The position numbers were made by a program, and so were the translations under genes. Below are positions 32,045 to 44,600 of a stretch of 64,000 nucleotides of DNA, piece by piece (position 1 is the stretch's first letter; each line of letters starts with the position of its first letter). This DNA is from Diphasiastrum complanatum (taxonomy: Eukaryota; Streptophyta; Lycopodiopsida; Lycopodiales; Lycopodiaceae): assembly GCA_029204225.1 (NCBI GenBank), contig CM055100.1:22753810-22817809 (forward strand), in the 5' to 3' direction. The notes beneath the pieces were generated by a model that was not told where the DNA came from, searched no databases, and saw only the letters and a program-made list of their open reading frames with translations.

Positions 32045-35000
32045 CAAGGCCTTTGTGGTACAATACCACATCGTTCTTCTTTTATTTAGATAGCTGCAAA
32101 GAAAAAAGTTAAAATAGAAGCTCTTCTTCACTCAACTATGCAATGAGAGAATGAGCTCTTAACCTTTGGGATTTGCATTCTTATGCTTTGAGAATAAAGT
32201 GCTCTAGTTTGGATATATAATCAAGCAAGACATGATCATTAGAAATATGCAAGAGTTAAAATCATGTCGCATGCAACTGCTTGTGTGTCCATACAAGCTT
32301 GTTGTTCAGTTTGTTTCTTAAGCTTCATAGACATTCTCTGTAGGTGTTAATCTTGTCTTTCAAGGGTTGAGGTTGACTACGAGTAGATTTGATTGTTTGT
32401 ATGCAAATGAATTAATTAATCACTTTTTTTTTTGGTTTCTGAACTATTTGTGAGATGCAGTACATGAGGTTGGAAAATGATCTCAGAGTGGATGACCGAT
32501 TGAAGTACGAGCTTAAGGAATAGTTGTTATGCAATTAGCACCAAAATTAGTATAACATTTATCTAATTAGCTAGAAGAGCGATGATCATAAAATCTTCTA
32601 CCATTAGCCAAAAGTTGTATGCCTCTCATAATTTTAGGCCCTTCATTGTTATTGACATCAACAACATTGATTACATCCTCTAAATTATACCGAAGTAAAA
32701 TGTCCCAAAAGTTTGCACATCCAAATCTCATATTCGGAGCATAAACATTATGTGAAATGAGAGATGCCATCTAGAAAGAGAAGCAAGCACATATTATCTT
32801 AAAGGATTAAAAAACCTATCTAAAATTTGATAGGAGGAACAAGGCACAAAAAATATCACTCCACCTCTTGTATCATTTGATGGCACAACTACATAATTAT
32901 GGGAAGGCTTACTGGTCAACAGTGTTCAAAGGTGATGATTGGTTTCAGCATTTGATGTAAGGTCAGGGTATTGAGACCCGTGGACTCTACCATAATTTGC
33001 CTCCACAGTATCCTCCTCCATCAGGCTAACAAACGAATGTTGATTTCTCGAGTGTTTTCTAAACAAAAGTTGTTGAAGATTGACTTCAGTAATATGCTTA
33101 TAATCCCATTCATCAATTTGAAATTATAGCCAAACTAATATACATAATGGTCTAAAGAGTTCCCATCTCATTTGAAACTAGATTTAGACCAATTTTTGTT
33201 TCTTGTAATTGGCTTGTGGATCTAGTGTTATTTTCCTAATAATCCTTGTTGTGACGAAGATGTCGATCGATCTATGCCAACCATACAATAAAGATGCACC
33301 AAAATAACAAAACTCTAATGGATAAGGAAAATTAGCCAAGATACCAATGGGTGATATGAGCAATGTATGTCTATATTTTGCACAGTTTTTCCATGTAGTT
33401 AGCATTAACAAAGCTCAAAGTTCATGTTGGTACTATTTGATCAATACAAAAGGGATTCACATCATAGTAATGTCAAGTTATGATTTTGAATTTTAATACA
33501 ATTTATAAGCACACACATTTGAACAAGCCTGGAAAAAAAATAAGTTTTCTATAATTTTTTTAGAACAGATATGGAGGCCAAAAGTACATCTTCCAGGCAT
33601 GAAAATGTGTATGCTTTCCTCTACATATCAAAGAGAAACAACAATGGCATTTGGGACACTGAACTAGGAGATCTAAGCAAACTGCAGTCAGCATCCTTGA
33701 ATCCCCTACATATTGGGTCTCATGGCTCACACAACAAAAGGAGTTATAGCCAAAAATGTTTTACTATTTGAATGTATCCAACTTGCGTGTGCCCAGAGTG
33801 AAAAGTCAACACCAATTGGGTTGAAGACTGGTGCAAATAAAGCAATAGTTGATCAACATAGTGCTCATTGTCTCAAATTTCAGATCAGTGTTGTTGGGTC
33901 CATGAGGCCAAAAGTACATCAAAGTAAATCGATGTTGTTGGATCCATCCATACAAATAGTGCTCATAGTACTAGCTCATAAGCGTTGGCTTATTTTTGTT
34001 ATTGCATAGTACTTCTTAGGTATTTCTTGAAATTCTTTTGAACACATTTTGGACCAATAGTTTCCAACCATTTTGGTTGTAACATAATTTTAAGCATTGA
34101 ATAATCAATGCAATGAAGCATGTTCTAAATCATATGAACATCCATATAGGTTTTTCATGGATGCTTAGCTATTCACAACCTTGAAAATATATGAGGTTTC
34201 CACTGAAGTCTTGGGTAGTTCCTTTTACTAGGAACCAAGAGTTATCCCTAGTGGAAAACATGAAATTGTTCTATCCAACTTTCTCAACAAAACTGTGTTT
34301 TGTCCTTCAATAAGTAGCAAGTTGGCAAGGACTTCCTTCTTTCCGAGGGGTTGAGTTCGACTCCAAATCACTACACAGGAAATGAAATACAAAAATGTGT
34401 TTTATGTGCTTTGATTTTAAGCAAGGCTAAGCCTGCTTCCTTTGATAAAGACCCTCTTTCTATGCAGACACAAGAATCTATAATGCATAAGGACAGGTTT
34501 ATTCATTATTGCTTTGGAGCTTTGAACTATTGGATTTTTTAGTATTTGATGCTCCTACTGGAAATTGTGAATTGTTTGCAGTCAGAGCCTTGAGGACGCC
34601 TTGAGAGCACATACATCTCGTTAAATAATGGAATCATGGAGGTTCTTGTGTTAGATGCAAATGCTAATCTCAGCAACACTTTTGTAAGAAGCTGCAGACG
34701 AGATTTTGACCAAGAGAATTCCTAGCCATAAAATGTTGTGTCAAGCCCATCTAAACGTTATGTTGTATTGTGTAATCTTGAGCAGTTGTGGATCCAAAAG
34801 CAGTCCTCATTTCTGACGCTCACATCACAACCTTACCAAAACAGAATTCAAGTTCAATTAAAGGCTTAGGTGAATTGCTACTGAAGATGCGTTCATAAGA
34901 GATGTATCGATCATATAGAAATGAACATCTGAACTTGCAAAAGCAGCTAAAAAGGATTGAGAGTTTATCACATCACACATTATATGGTGATGTCTAATAC

Positions 35001-35536
35001 TTGGTACGATATAATCTACAGTTATGAACAAGTTTGAGCTCCAACGAAGCTTATCCTTCATTTTAAGAATGATGGTGTGCATATGGAATCGCATTGCAAA
35101 TTCATCTCTGAAAAATGAAAGCCTCATGTGAAGGTGCATCAGAAAGTAACCTGAATTTGAACATTAGTTTGAAAATAGGGCCATCCGACTGTTCCATTTC
35201 ATTTAAAGTTTTAGAGACACCAACTTTCCAGCAATAAAAGTTATTAATTAAGATCATGGGCTCAAAAAATCTTTGAATAGTTTTTTGCTTCCCATAAATG
35301 TTTTTGCATATTAATCATACAATAACTCCTGAGTGAAGTCAGAATCAATTTTCCACGCAAGATTTTCAAAATTGACCAAGCTAATCTTGAATATTAGGAC
35401 CGACAAGTCATCAAAAGTGGGTAAGGACCAAAACACCTTTTGATAACCTCCAAACTGAACTTGAAATGTAAAGGCTTTGAAATAGAAGACATGGTAGGAA
35501 AAGCACTAATTGAGAATCATGAACATCGCCTTTCAG
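32045..35536. other. Intergenic DNA 3' of the sirtuin gene
   Basis: No supported genes. A 67-residue minus-strand frame (32567-32770) and a 66-residue plus-strand frame (33571-33771) have no recognisable domain. The sequence is AT-rich, and transposon motifs were not identified. The polyadenylation region of the sirtuin should lie just below 35537, but I see no clear AATAAA at the expected distance. Confidence 0.4.
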
Positions 35537-35587
35537 CTAGATAGGATGGACATTTAAGGATAGCATTGACAAAAGCCTTGGTAATAC
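35537..35587 (-). CDS. SRT2: SRT2 exon 9: C-terminus
   Basis: 51 nt after TTTTTTCAG, encoding VLPRLLSMLSLNVHPI and TAG. Matches the short VLxRxLDxxxLxVP tail of plant SRT2. Confidence 0.9.
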   Translation of the reverse strand, partial: VLPRLLSMLSLNVHPI

Positions 35588-38550
35588 CTGAAAAAAGACA
35601 ACTGGGTAATATGAGGTCATAAACAGAGGTGGCTTACATGTAAGGTTTCAACAAAGCTGCAGAGGTACATAAGAAAAATAAATGCTTCATGTGCATAACC
35701 ACAAAAAGAATCTACAACAGTTTTAGACAGTAACCTTGTAAAATTGACGCAACGAAGCAAAAAAAACTTAATATTTTCTCTTTAAGATAAAGCTTATGTT
35801 AGGGTATATTCAATAAGTGACCTTATAGCACTAAATGTAATCCAAGAAAGAACATGATTTGAAGTTTGTGCAAAACCAGCATAATAGATGATCTATACTG
35901 TGGATATTGTGCGAAGAAATTTACCTCGCCACTTCTGGCCTCAACCTTTATAGAAGCTAGCTCATCAGCTCGAGTAGGACCGATGTTCAGTATAGCAACA
36001 GGCAAACCACAATCTTTTGCCAGCCTGAAAGATACACGATGAAATTTTCTAATCAAGGAACTCCTGAGATGGACAATCTGCATCTCAGTAATGCTACAAA
36101 ACATCAAACAGCTCAAAAAGAACATTATATGGTTAAATCTTTTTCTTAATAAAGAGCATGAAGCTTAGTATTTCTTACACAGGAATATGAAAATGTCCAC
36201 ACCAGGAATTGCATAGCAGAAATGATTGACAACAAGCTATTGATCAAAAAACAATCTCCAACTAAGATCTCAGAACAAACAACAATGAACCATATTACAG
36301 TCCCTCCTCCAAACACACACTCCTCTTAGAGAGTCGTCAATCTCCAAACAATTGATTATTTAGGAATAGGAGAATAAGGCAACTTAGAGTACTAGAGCAC
36401 CTTTAGCATTAGAAGTAGAAGCTTTCTCCTGATATGTTCTCTAACAGAAAGTCAGAGCCTGCCTGACACATTGGGTCCCTACCAAATGAATGAAAATGGC
36501 AAACAATACCTAGAAATGAGCCCAGTATGATCAATTAGTACTTTGAAAGTCCAAATGGACCACTGAGGCCCCAAGTTTAATATGAGATTGACAAAACATG
36601 ATTGAATGGTCATGATGCTCCCTTATGGTCATGATGATAACTAGATCATAGAATTGTTGACATCAAAGCGATGGCTAAATGATCACTGCAAGAGCTTGAA
36701 ATACTGAAGGAGAGGTGTGTCAACAAAACAGTCTATAGGCTCCTGGGCAACCTCATCAACAGGTCAATCCTTCATATACTTCACATCACTCCTTAATTCA
36801 ACATATTGTGATAATGATTATGAGTTATGGCAACAACCTAACATCAGTGGGAAATGAGCAACAATGACAAGAATGACATCTGGTATAACTGGAATAGAGG
36901 TTGTGTACATTGACAGCATAGGTGGGCTAAACAGAAACACACTACTGCTTGAGCTATTGTGTCTCTATTTTGACACAAAAATATGTTGATAGCAACCTTT
37001 TCTAGGAATGCAGAGTGCTTCAAATAATCCTCCAAAATGAGTTAAAAACTTCAGATTAGTCATCGGCCTCTGAATGACAAGAGGTACCCTTGAAGGTTCA
37101 GTATAAAGAAATTTTCACTCAAAATTCGTTCACATTGTTATATAGCAATGATGGCAATGCAAGGAGCTTGAATATAGAGAATCGAGATACAATGGTGAAA
37201 AAATGTGTAGGTATTGATGAAAGGGCATCTGCAACAACAAGATATCTCCCAAAATGATGTCTGATGTCAAAATCGAAATAATGTAAAAATTATGGTGAGA
37301 CTAAAGATAAAAATAAGCGCGAGGCAGGTGCTGACACCACTTATTAAAGGAAAACATAACATCTAACAACTTTTTTTCATGGGTTCTGTGGCGTGCTTCA
37401 TAGGATTGAAGCTTCCAGAGGTCATCAGTCTTGCTGTAAATACTAGCAGCAACAAAACTAAGGTTTGTCTCCAAAAAACAATTGAAACACAAAATTAGGG
37501 AACAAAAGAACAAGATTAAGTGTTAATTGGTCTAAGTAAATGAGATGCCCATTCAAAATAGACTAGTAAGTGGTGAAGCAACTGATGACAAGACTTTGTT
37601 AGATGTGTGGCTAATCCCAGAAACATAACAACAGTACAAGCATCAGTAGATTGAGGCAAAAATTGTATAGATCGCATCATCACATTTTGGAAGGGCCAAG
37701 TTTACCAACGCCATTTGAAACGAGAAATCGACCTCAGAAATAGCAACAGGGCTTTGGACTGCTCGTAAATGATGCTTGCATAAGGGTTTCAAATAGCTCC
37801 CAAATGGATAGTGTGAGTAGAAAAGGTTCTTTTATAAATGAAAATGACATTGTCAATTAAGTTTCTGTATGGTGTAGTGTTATTTGGGGGCAAATTTTTT
37901 TAGACACTTTAGGACACTAGTTTCGCCGAATACTATGCAACATATAGGCCCTATTTTTGCTAGGTACTATAAACTGTACATGCCCTTTCTTTCCAAATAT
38001 TGTGCACTAGGAGTCTGTCAGATTATAGGGACTTTGGAACCCTAGGAATATTTCAATTTTTTTGTGGACTGTAGAACCCTAGGGTACTAGTGTTTAGGAA
38101 ACCCAACATGTATAAAAATGGGATTGGCATCTTTTCCCAAAACCTGGTACCATGAAATTCTTGACAGCTTTTTATAAAGGCATATTAAACCTTTTGTGAG
38201 TAATAGTCCTTAGAAAACCAAGAAGCTAGTGAAGTTATCTATAGTTGCTAGTAAAATTGCCAAAAAGCCAGTATCGTAAAATTCTTGACAATTTTTTATA
38301 AAGACATATAGCCCTTTTATGATTAATAGTCCTTAGAAAACTAAAAAGCCAATGAAATTGCATCTTTTCCTAAAAACTGGCATCTTTTGTTAATGATAAA
38401 AGAAATTTGCATATTGCCCATATCGATATCTAATTGCATATCTTAGTTTGCAAATTCTTTTAGGAAAATTTGGTTATTATGGCAAAAATTTGCAATAGAT
38501 ATATATTTATATTATATATAAATTAAATATATAATGTAAAAAATAGCGTT

Positions 38551-38610
<60 letters not shown>

Positions 38611-41600
38611 GGTGCTACTGGGAGGACGATGAGGAGCCGTAAGATCGTGAGAACAGGGAGAGTGTAAAGATTTTTTGGATTTAGGGTTTTCTTAGGGTTC
38701 GAGATGAAAAATAGTAATAATGTGAGTTGAGAGGTGATTACCTAACAAGACGAAAGGCAGACATGACCATCACAGATGAACCCACTACAAAAAGAGAGTC
38801 TCCAGCCTGTATCATAGATTTTGCTGCATCCACTCTTGCTTGAGGCACATTATCCCCAAAGAACACGACCTGCAAAGGACATGACATGTTGACGACTTAA
38901 AGAGAGACAAGATTTACTGGACTTGAAAGTGTACAAAGGACAAGCCAAATATAATAAATTTTCTTTTCTTCGAACGAGATTCATCCTAAAAATTCAGATA
39001 CTGCAAAGAAGGATTTTCCCATTTTGAATGGTCCAAACAACCAAAAGCTATATTTCTATATCTAGAAGCCAACACATTTATCTCAATTCTCAAGTCAATC
39101 TCCCACTATAAAGGACATCTCCAACTTCTCACAATTCGTGGACATAGTTAAGCAATCAATTACACAATCAATCCATCAACAGTAATTAAATTTATTGAGA
39201 GACTAAAGTACTCCTTAAAAGTCTCAAGAAGGTAATAGATTCCTTCTTCACACATTGTCATACAACTCATCTGAACCTAAAAGATATGGGCACATGGCAT
39301 GTATATGTGGTGAGGATTCTTGGATTTCATTGTGTCTCTTCGTTGATCTCAAACTGGGGAGCTTGTTTATGCAATAGGAGCTTGTTTCATGACTAATCAA
39401 ATAAAACATACGTAAGATGAAAAATCCTCTGATAGTAGCAATAACTTCAGTTGAGCTTGTTTCTAAGTACTACTATGGCGCAACTCTTTGTAAGCTATGA
39501 ATTTTGCATTTGTAAATTTGATATGAGAACATGTTACTATGTTTCAGGACTTAACCTTGCAACAATATTTTGCACTTATGAGCAAAAAATCCACACGAAC
39601 ACTGATATAGCTGAAGAGAAATATCTTTATGTTGATCAAATAAACAAATGGATAAAAATAAATAATGACAGTTTATCAAGAACACTAATAAAATCAAGCT
39701 ACTATTTGCTGAGGTCTGTTGTATGCTAGCTATTATCCTGATCTACAGTGAATTATTCTTGATAGCCAAAGTCTCTGAATAATCAGCAGAGTAATTGAGG
39801 TTCAATCAGCCTTTTTAGAGGTCAATAGGGCTAGTTCTGCAACCCACCAAAAGGGTGCCACAATTTATGTCCAAATGGATGCTATTGAAGATTGTTTGTG
39901 TCTTAAGAGCCCTATTTGTAAGGTCTCAACATCAATCAATTATAGATAACCACATTGGGTCCAAACCTGACCTAAGGAGGATCCCCTCCTCAAGAAAACA
40001 CTATCCGCGGTGTCGCTTTGGTACAAAGAGGAAAGAGGACCAATACAAGACAAAGAATTAGAAAAATTGTTGAAGATGTACTGATGTGACACTCCAGCAG
40101 AACAGCATGAACATGAACCAGATGTCAAAATCATGCAACAAAATCTCTACTGGATATGAAAGCTAGTGAAGAATGATGTGATCGAGCATGCGAATGGACC
40201 AACAATGCAACCTCAGAACAATAATGACCCCACCATATGAATGAATGGAAGAACAATGTTTTGGAGAGAATTTGGAGTGCTTGCAAAATGAGATGTAATC
40301 TAAAATAGTTGTATACTATCCAAAATTTGAATGCATTCAAAAATAAAAGAACCATCGAGTAAATAGAATTTACATTTAATCTACCAGGTACCAAGCTTTA
40401 TTGGGCCCACATTGATCTATTAGCCTTTAAAACGAAAGGTGGATCTCTCTTAAGATCCTCCAAAGCTAATACATAAGAATAGCTAATTGTTAGTAGCTTT
40501 ATGAAGTCTTTGAATTACCTTATATACTTCTCTATGGATAGGCATTCTTCTTCCACTTTGGGATCTTTTGGCTCATGTGCAGAGATTTGGAGTTCCTTCA
40601 CTCTTTTTACAAATGAGAGCCAAGGGATGTTTCTTGTTAGGTTTCCTGTGACCAGTTCACATGAATAGCTATAGCTTTTTATCTCTACCATTGTGTTTCA
40701 TGCCAATTCAATACCGTGTGTGCTGAATCTACTGTGTCATCAACATGGATGCCATTGTCTCTATCACGTTTTCCTCCTAACCCAACATTGTATCTCCCAA
40801 TCCCACTCTTGGGTTTACTTGGCCCCACCTTGCTAGGTGACCTTCAACTCAAGTTAATAGCATGATACGTTGGTGTGTAGACAGAAAGTTTTGCATCAAA
40901 CTAGAATAGCCATCACACCTTGAGGACATGTAGAATAGCACACAACTCATGCTCACATATAGCAAACTTTTACTAAATAAGATGAGCTTCCTGCTCTCAA
41001 GACAACTGACCTAACCTCTTTTCTCAGCACAGTGAATACACCAATGGCACTCACATCATTCTCTGCCTTGGAGAAATTCTTACTAAGTTTGCACAAAAAA
41101 CATGGCAGCATCCAAGGTATGACCAAAACTAGCCTATGTCTACAGTTCTTGGACCACAACCACCTTTGCTGGATCTACTAAGATAAATAAATTTGTGTCC
41201 AATCTAGAAAGACCACTATTGCTCAAAAATCCGTCCTAGGCTACCCAAAACCATGATATATCAACAGATAACAATGATATCCCAGCTGCCAGCGGTTGAG
41301 AAGGTTTTATCATTCGAGAGTTGTGAAACATCGTATCATAAGCAAAACATCCGCTTTTCACTTGGTTGATAACTAACAGAACCTCAACTTCTAGCAAAGC
41401 CTGGAGTGAAATGTAAAGCTGCAGGTGAACTTCTAATTTCATGGACGTATACCTACTAACTTCTAGAAAACAAGGAAATTATAACCTTTTGTTCACTAAG
41501 AGATAGTTTTCCCAGCAATGTCAGCACTTATCTATCAATGTACAACTAGTGGCTGATTTTCAAGGAGCTCTTTCATATCTGCACGAGGATGCACATGCAT

Positions 41601-44600
41601 CTAAGAAGGAAAATTCCCCATTAGAACGAAGCGAAGCTAGATTGTTACGAGTAATGAAGAGCCCTTTACCTCAGCTCTAAAGGACATTTATCTATAACCA
41701 AAATTTCCTTTTACAATGTGAACCAGATCTTTGCTTTAAGCCTTATTGACAGCTTCTAAGATCCAAATATAATGTGGATGTACCATTTATGGAATTCCCT
41801 CTACTACAAGGACCACCTCATGTGCTTTTTTTTGGTAGAGAAAAGTGTGTTTTAATGTGATTGAGTTTTAGTAATTACAACATTTGAGGTGTTGTATTAT
41901 TATTTCCATGGCTTGGGTAGCTAAAGAAATTCAAGGCACTTTAGTGGATTATTGCATTCCAAAAGGCTTACATCAGGTTTCAACATGCCTCCACATTTGT
42001 CACAGTGAGGAATATTAAAAGCCTCGTTGAAACTATCTTTGATTTCAATGTCACCATCAGGCCGTTGCTGCAGACCAAAGCTTACATCAGAACCCGCTTC
42101 CCCTTTCTCCAGCATTTCAACCGCTTTGGACCACTGGAGAAACAAACAGCAAGCTGTCGGTCAAATACTGAAAAATCCACGAATTGCAGCTCACATATAC
42201 TACAATAGCAGAAACTTTTAGCAAGCAAGAGATAACTGGTTTACAGACTAGCTTTCAAAAAATAGCTCAACATCTATAAGCACTTCAAAGCCACTAAAAC
42301 CCAGAACATCATATTTCACACAATGAGGAATAGCTTTTTACAACACAGGAGGAAAAGTCTTGGATTTGTCATATAGAGCTAATAGACTGCATTCAGAAAA
42401 CAATCAGCAAAATTAGTCTTGGGAGTCAGATGCACCTCTGAATTAAGCTCTTTCATCTTCTCCTGCACAACTTGTCGATGAACCAAATCACCACATTCCA
42501 AGCAGACTACCACGTGGGTTGTCCCATGCAGTTCAATAGGATTGCTGCCTGCCTTGTGATGCAACCTGTGCACACAGTTCAGGGGTTCCATATGCAGTGG
42601 TATGACTTCAAAATACAAGGCATAACAAAGAAAGAAATGAGAAGAAACAAGTAGGACAAGTTTACCGGTCCACATTCTGTGTGATTATTCCAAAGATTCG
42701 GCTTCTTTCTTCAAGTTTTGAAAGCACTTTGTGAGTAGGACCAGGAAGAGCAGCCAGAAAACGTCGCCAACCAACATAGCTTCTAGCCCAGTACCTCTGT
42801 CTACTTGTAACAGATCTTACGAATTCCTGCAGTAAGAAACTATGGTGCTTACAAGTCTGGCCATGCCAAGGAAGACAAGCCCAGACTATTGACTTGGAAA
42901 GAGTACACAAAATCTTCGAAAAAAAATTTGTTCACAGCATTAAACATTATCTGAAAATGGTTAATTTGACCGAAAGCGATCAACAACATAATAGATTGCT
43001 TAAATTAAAAGGTAAATAAGGTTCTAACAAGTGATCCTAGAACTTGCCTCCATCAAGAGAAAAACAACATCTTATAAAGATTTTGTGCCTGGTTCATCTC
43101 TTCTATGAATCTTTGGTTTTAGAAAACGAGATCAAGAGGTAACTAGAAGAGCTTCTTGGAAAAGGTATCACTAAGCCTTCTACTCTCCATGTTTTACTTT
43201 TGTTTGGTTAGTTACCAAGAAGTATGGCGGATGAAGACTTTGTATGACTATAGTCTTAAACTTAGGATAGACTCTCCAGACACATCAGAAACTGCCTTCC
43301 TGACTAGACAAGGGCTATATGAATGGTTGGTTGTGCCATTTAGTCAATCCAATGCACCCTCCACTTTCATGAGAATGATGAGTGGCATACAAACAGAGCT
43401 TCTTGAAACTTTTTGGTTGTCTATTTGGATGATATCTTGGTTTATTCTAAGACTAAAGAGAAGCACTTAGATCTACATTAGTTTCACAAATTCTGCATCA
43501 GCTTACACGTATACGATTTAATGGTTATTGTACAATCTCGTATATATAAAAAGAATATTTGCTTGAATGATTCTGTGGTGAAAATCAACCATCAAGGCCT
43601 AGGGTATAATCTCATTCGTATCTCTCCCTCTCTGTCGGTCATCTCTCCATCACGCATATTTTCTCTTCGACCCCTACAGTGAAACCCACCTACCGCTACA
43701 CTTCACATAAACACCACTGTACAGAGAAGCCCTCTCCGATCTCCTTACCTATTTCCCACATGAGCATACTTTAGAGGAGCAATCCCTCTTTCTTGTCCAC
43801 TTGTCCAGACCATCCACACTGCAGCTTCCATTGCCTTTCAATCCCTGCGGCCCAAACACCAGAGACATCATAGACCCCATAACCCTTGGTTCAAGAATTC
43901 ATCCACCTCCATCAGAACCTCATATATGCTCACTCCCATCTTCCTCATATGACCAAAACCATATCTCGTATGTACCGTAGAACCACCAGGAAAAAGAAAA
44001 TTGCATACGGGATTGGAAAATGATGGATCTCCTCTTCAGTTCCTCCTCAGGTTCATTCTGGAAGAAGTTCCTTCCACGGTCACCTCCACCAAGGATCACA
44101 GACCTCAGAATTTGGGTCACATATGCCACATTATACCCCTCCTCTTCCCACCTCTTGTCTCACGGATACTTCCGCCATATTCACTAACGACCTTATAGAG
44201 AAGGCCATCACACGACTCCATTCCCATAAAGCCAAAGACATTGATGAGCTAGAGGCTGAACTTCTAAAGTATGCTCCCGACATCCTCTCACCCTTCCTCT
44301 CCATTCTATTCAACCAAGCTGTCACCTCTGATTTTCCCTCTCCATGGTACACAAACCTCATTCACCCTATCCATAAAGGCGGGGACCCCATGAAAGCTGA
44401 CAACTACCGCACCATTATGATCAGCCACCTCTTCGTCAAAGTCTATGGTTCTATCCTACAGTCAGAGATTAGTACAGAGATGGATGCCAGATGACTCCAT
44501 GCCATTGGACAGGCGGGTTTCAGAACGGGATATACTACATCATCGGATCATATCTTTACTTTGAGGCAAGAGGAAACGTGTATACTGCTGCTTTGTGGAT

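Larger units (their letters stand above)
27930..32045 (+). mobile_element. Degraded autonomous-type Helitron (Rep/HUH plus PIF1-like helicase)
   Basis: The plus strand encodes, in order, a Helitron-like N-terminal region (KLPYQKFAKWEIL, IFYKAIKILIHQVQSSIW), PPTFFITLSCAEVHWPTLMK, INPVTCARD, the HUH active-site region FQNRGSQHDHGVIW, NIDIQYILDPYAVASYCTSYMTK-like Rep sequence (shown in part) and a PIF1-family helicase ending with HGLTYTTLSKIKDTDNLY near 31785. Rolling-circle replication is the family mechanism. Stops and frameshifts occur throughout, and the Rep module is duplicated in tandem. A short hairpin (TCCTAAA/TTTAGGA, 32010-32025) could be the 3' terminal hairpin. The 5' end is not located. 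Confidence 0.8.

Noticed and set aside
33571-33771. Small plus-strand open frame as a gene
   Set aside because: 66 residues, no similarity recognised, no splice or promoter context; length is compatible with chance.
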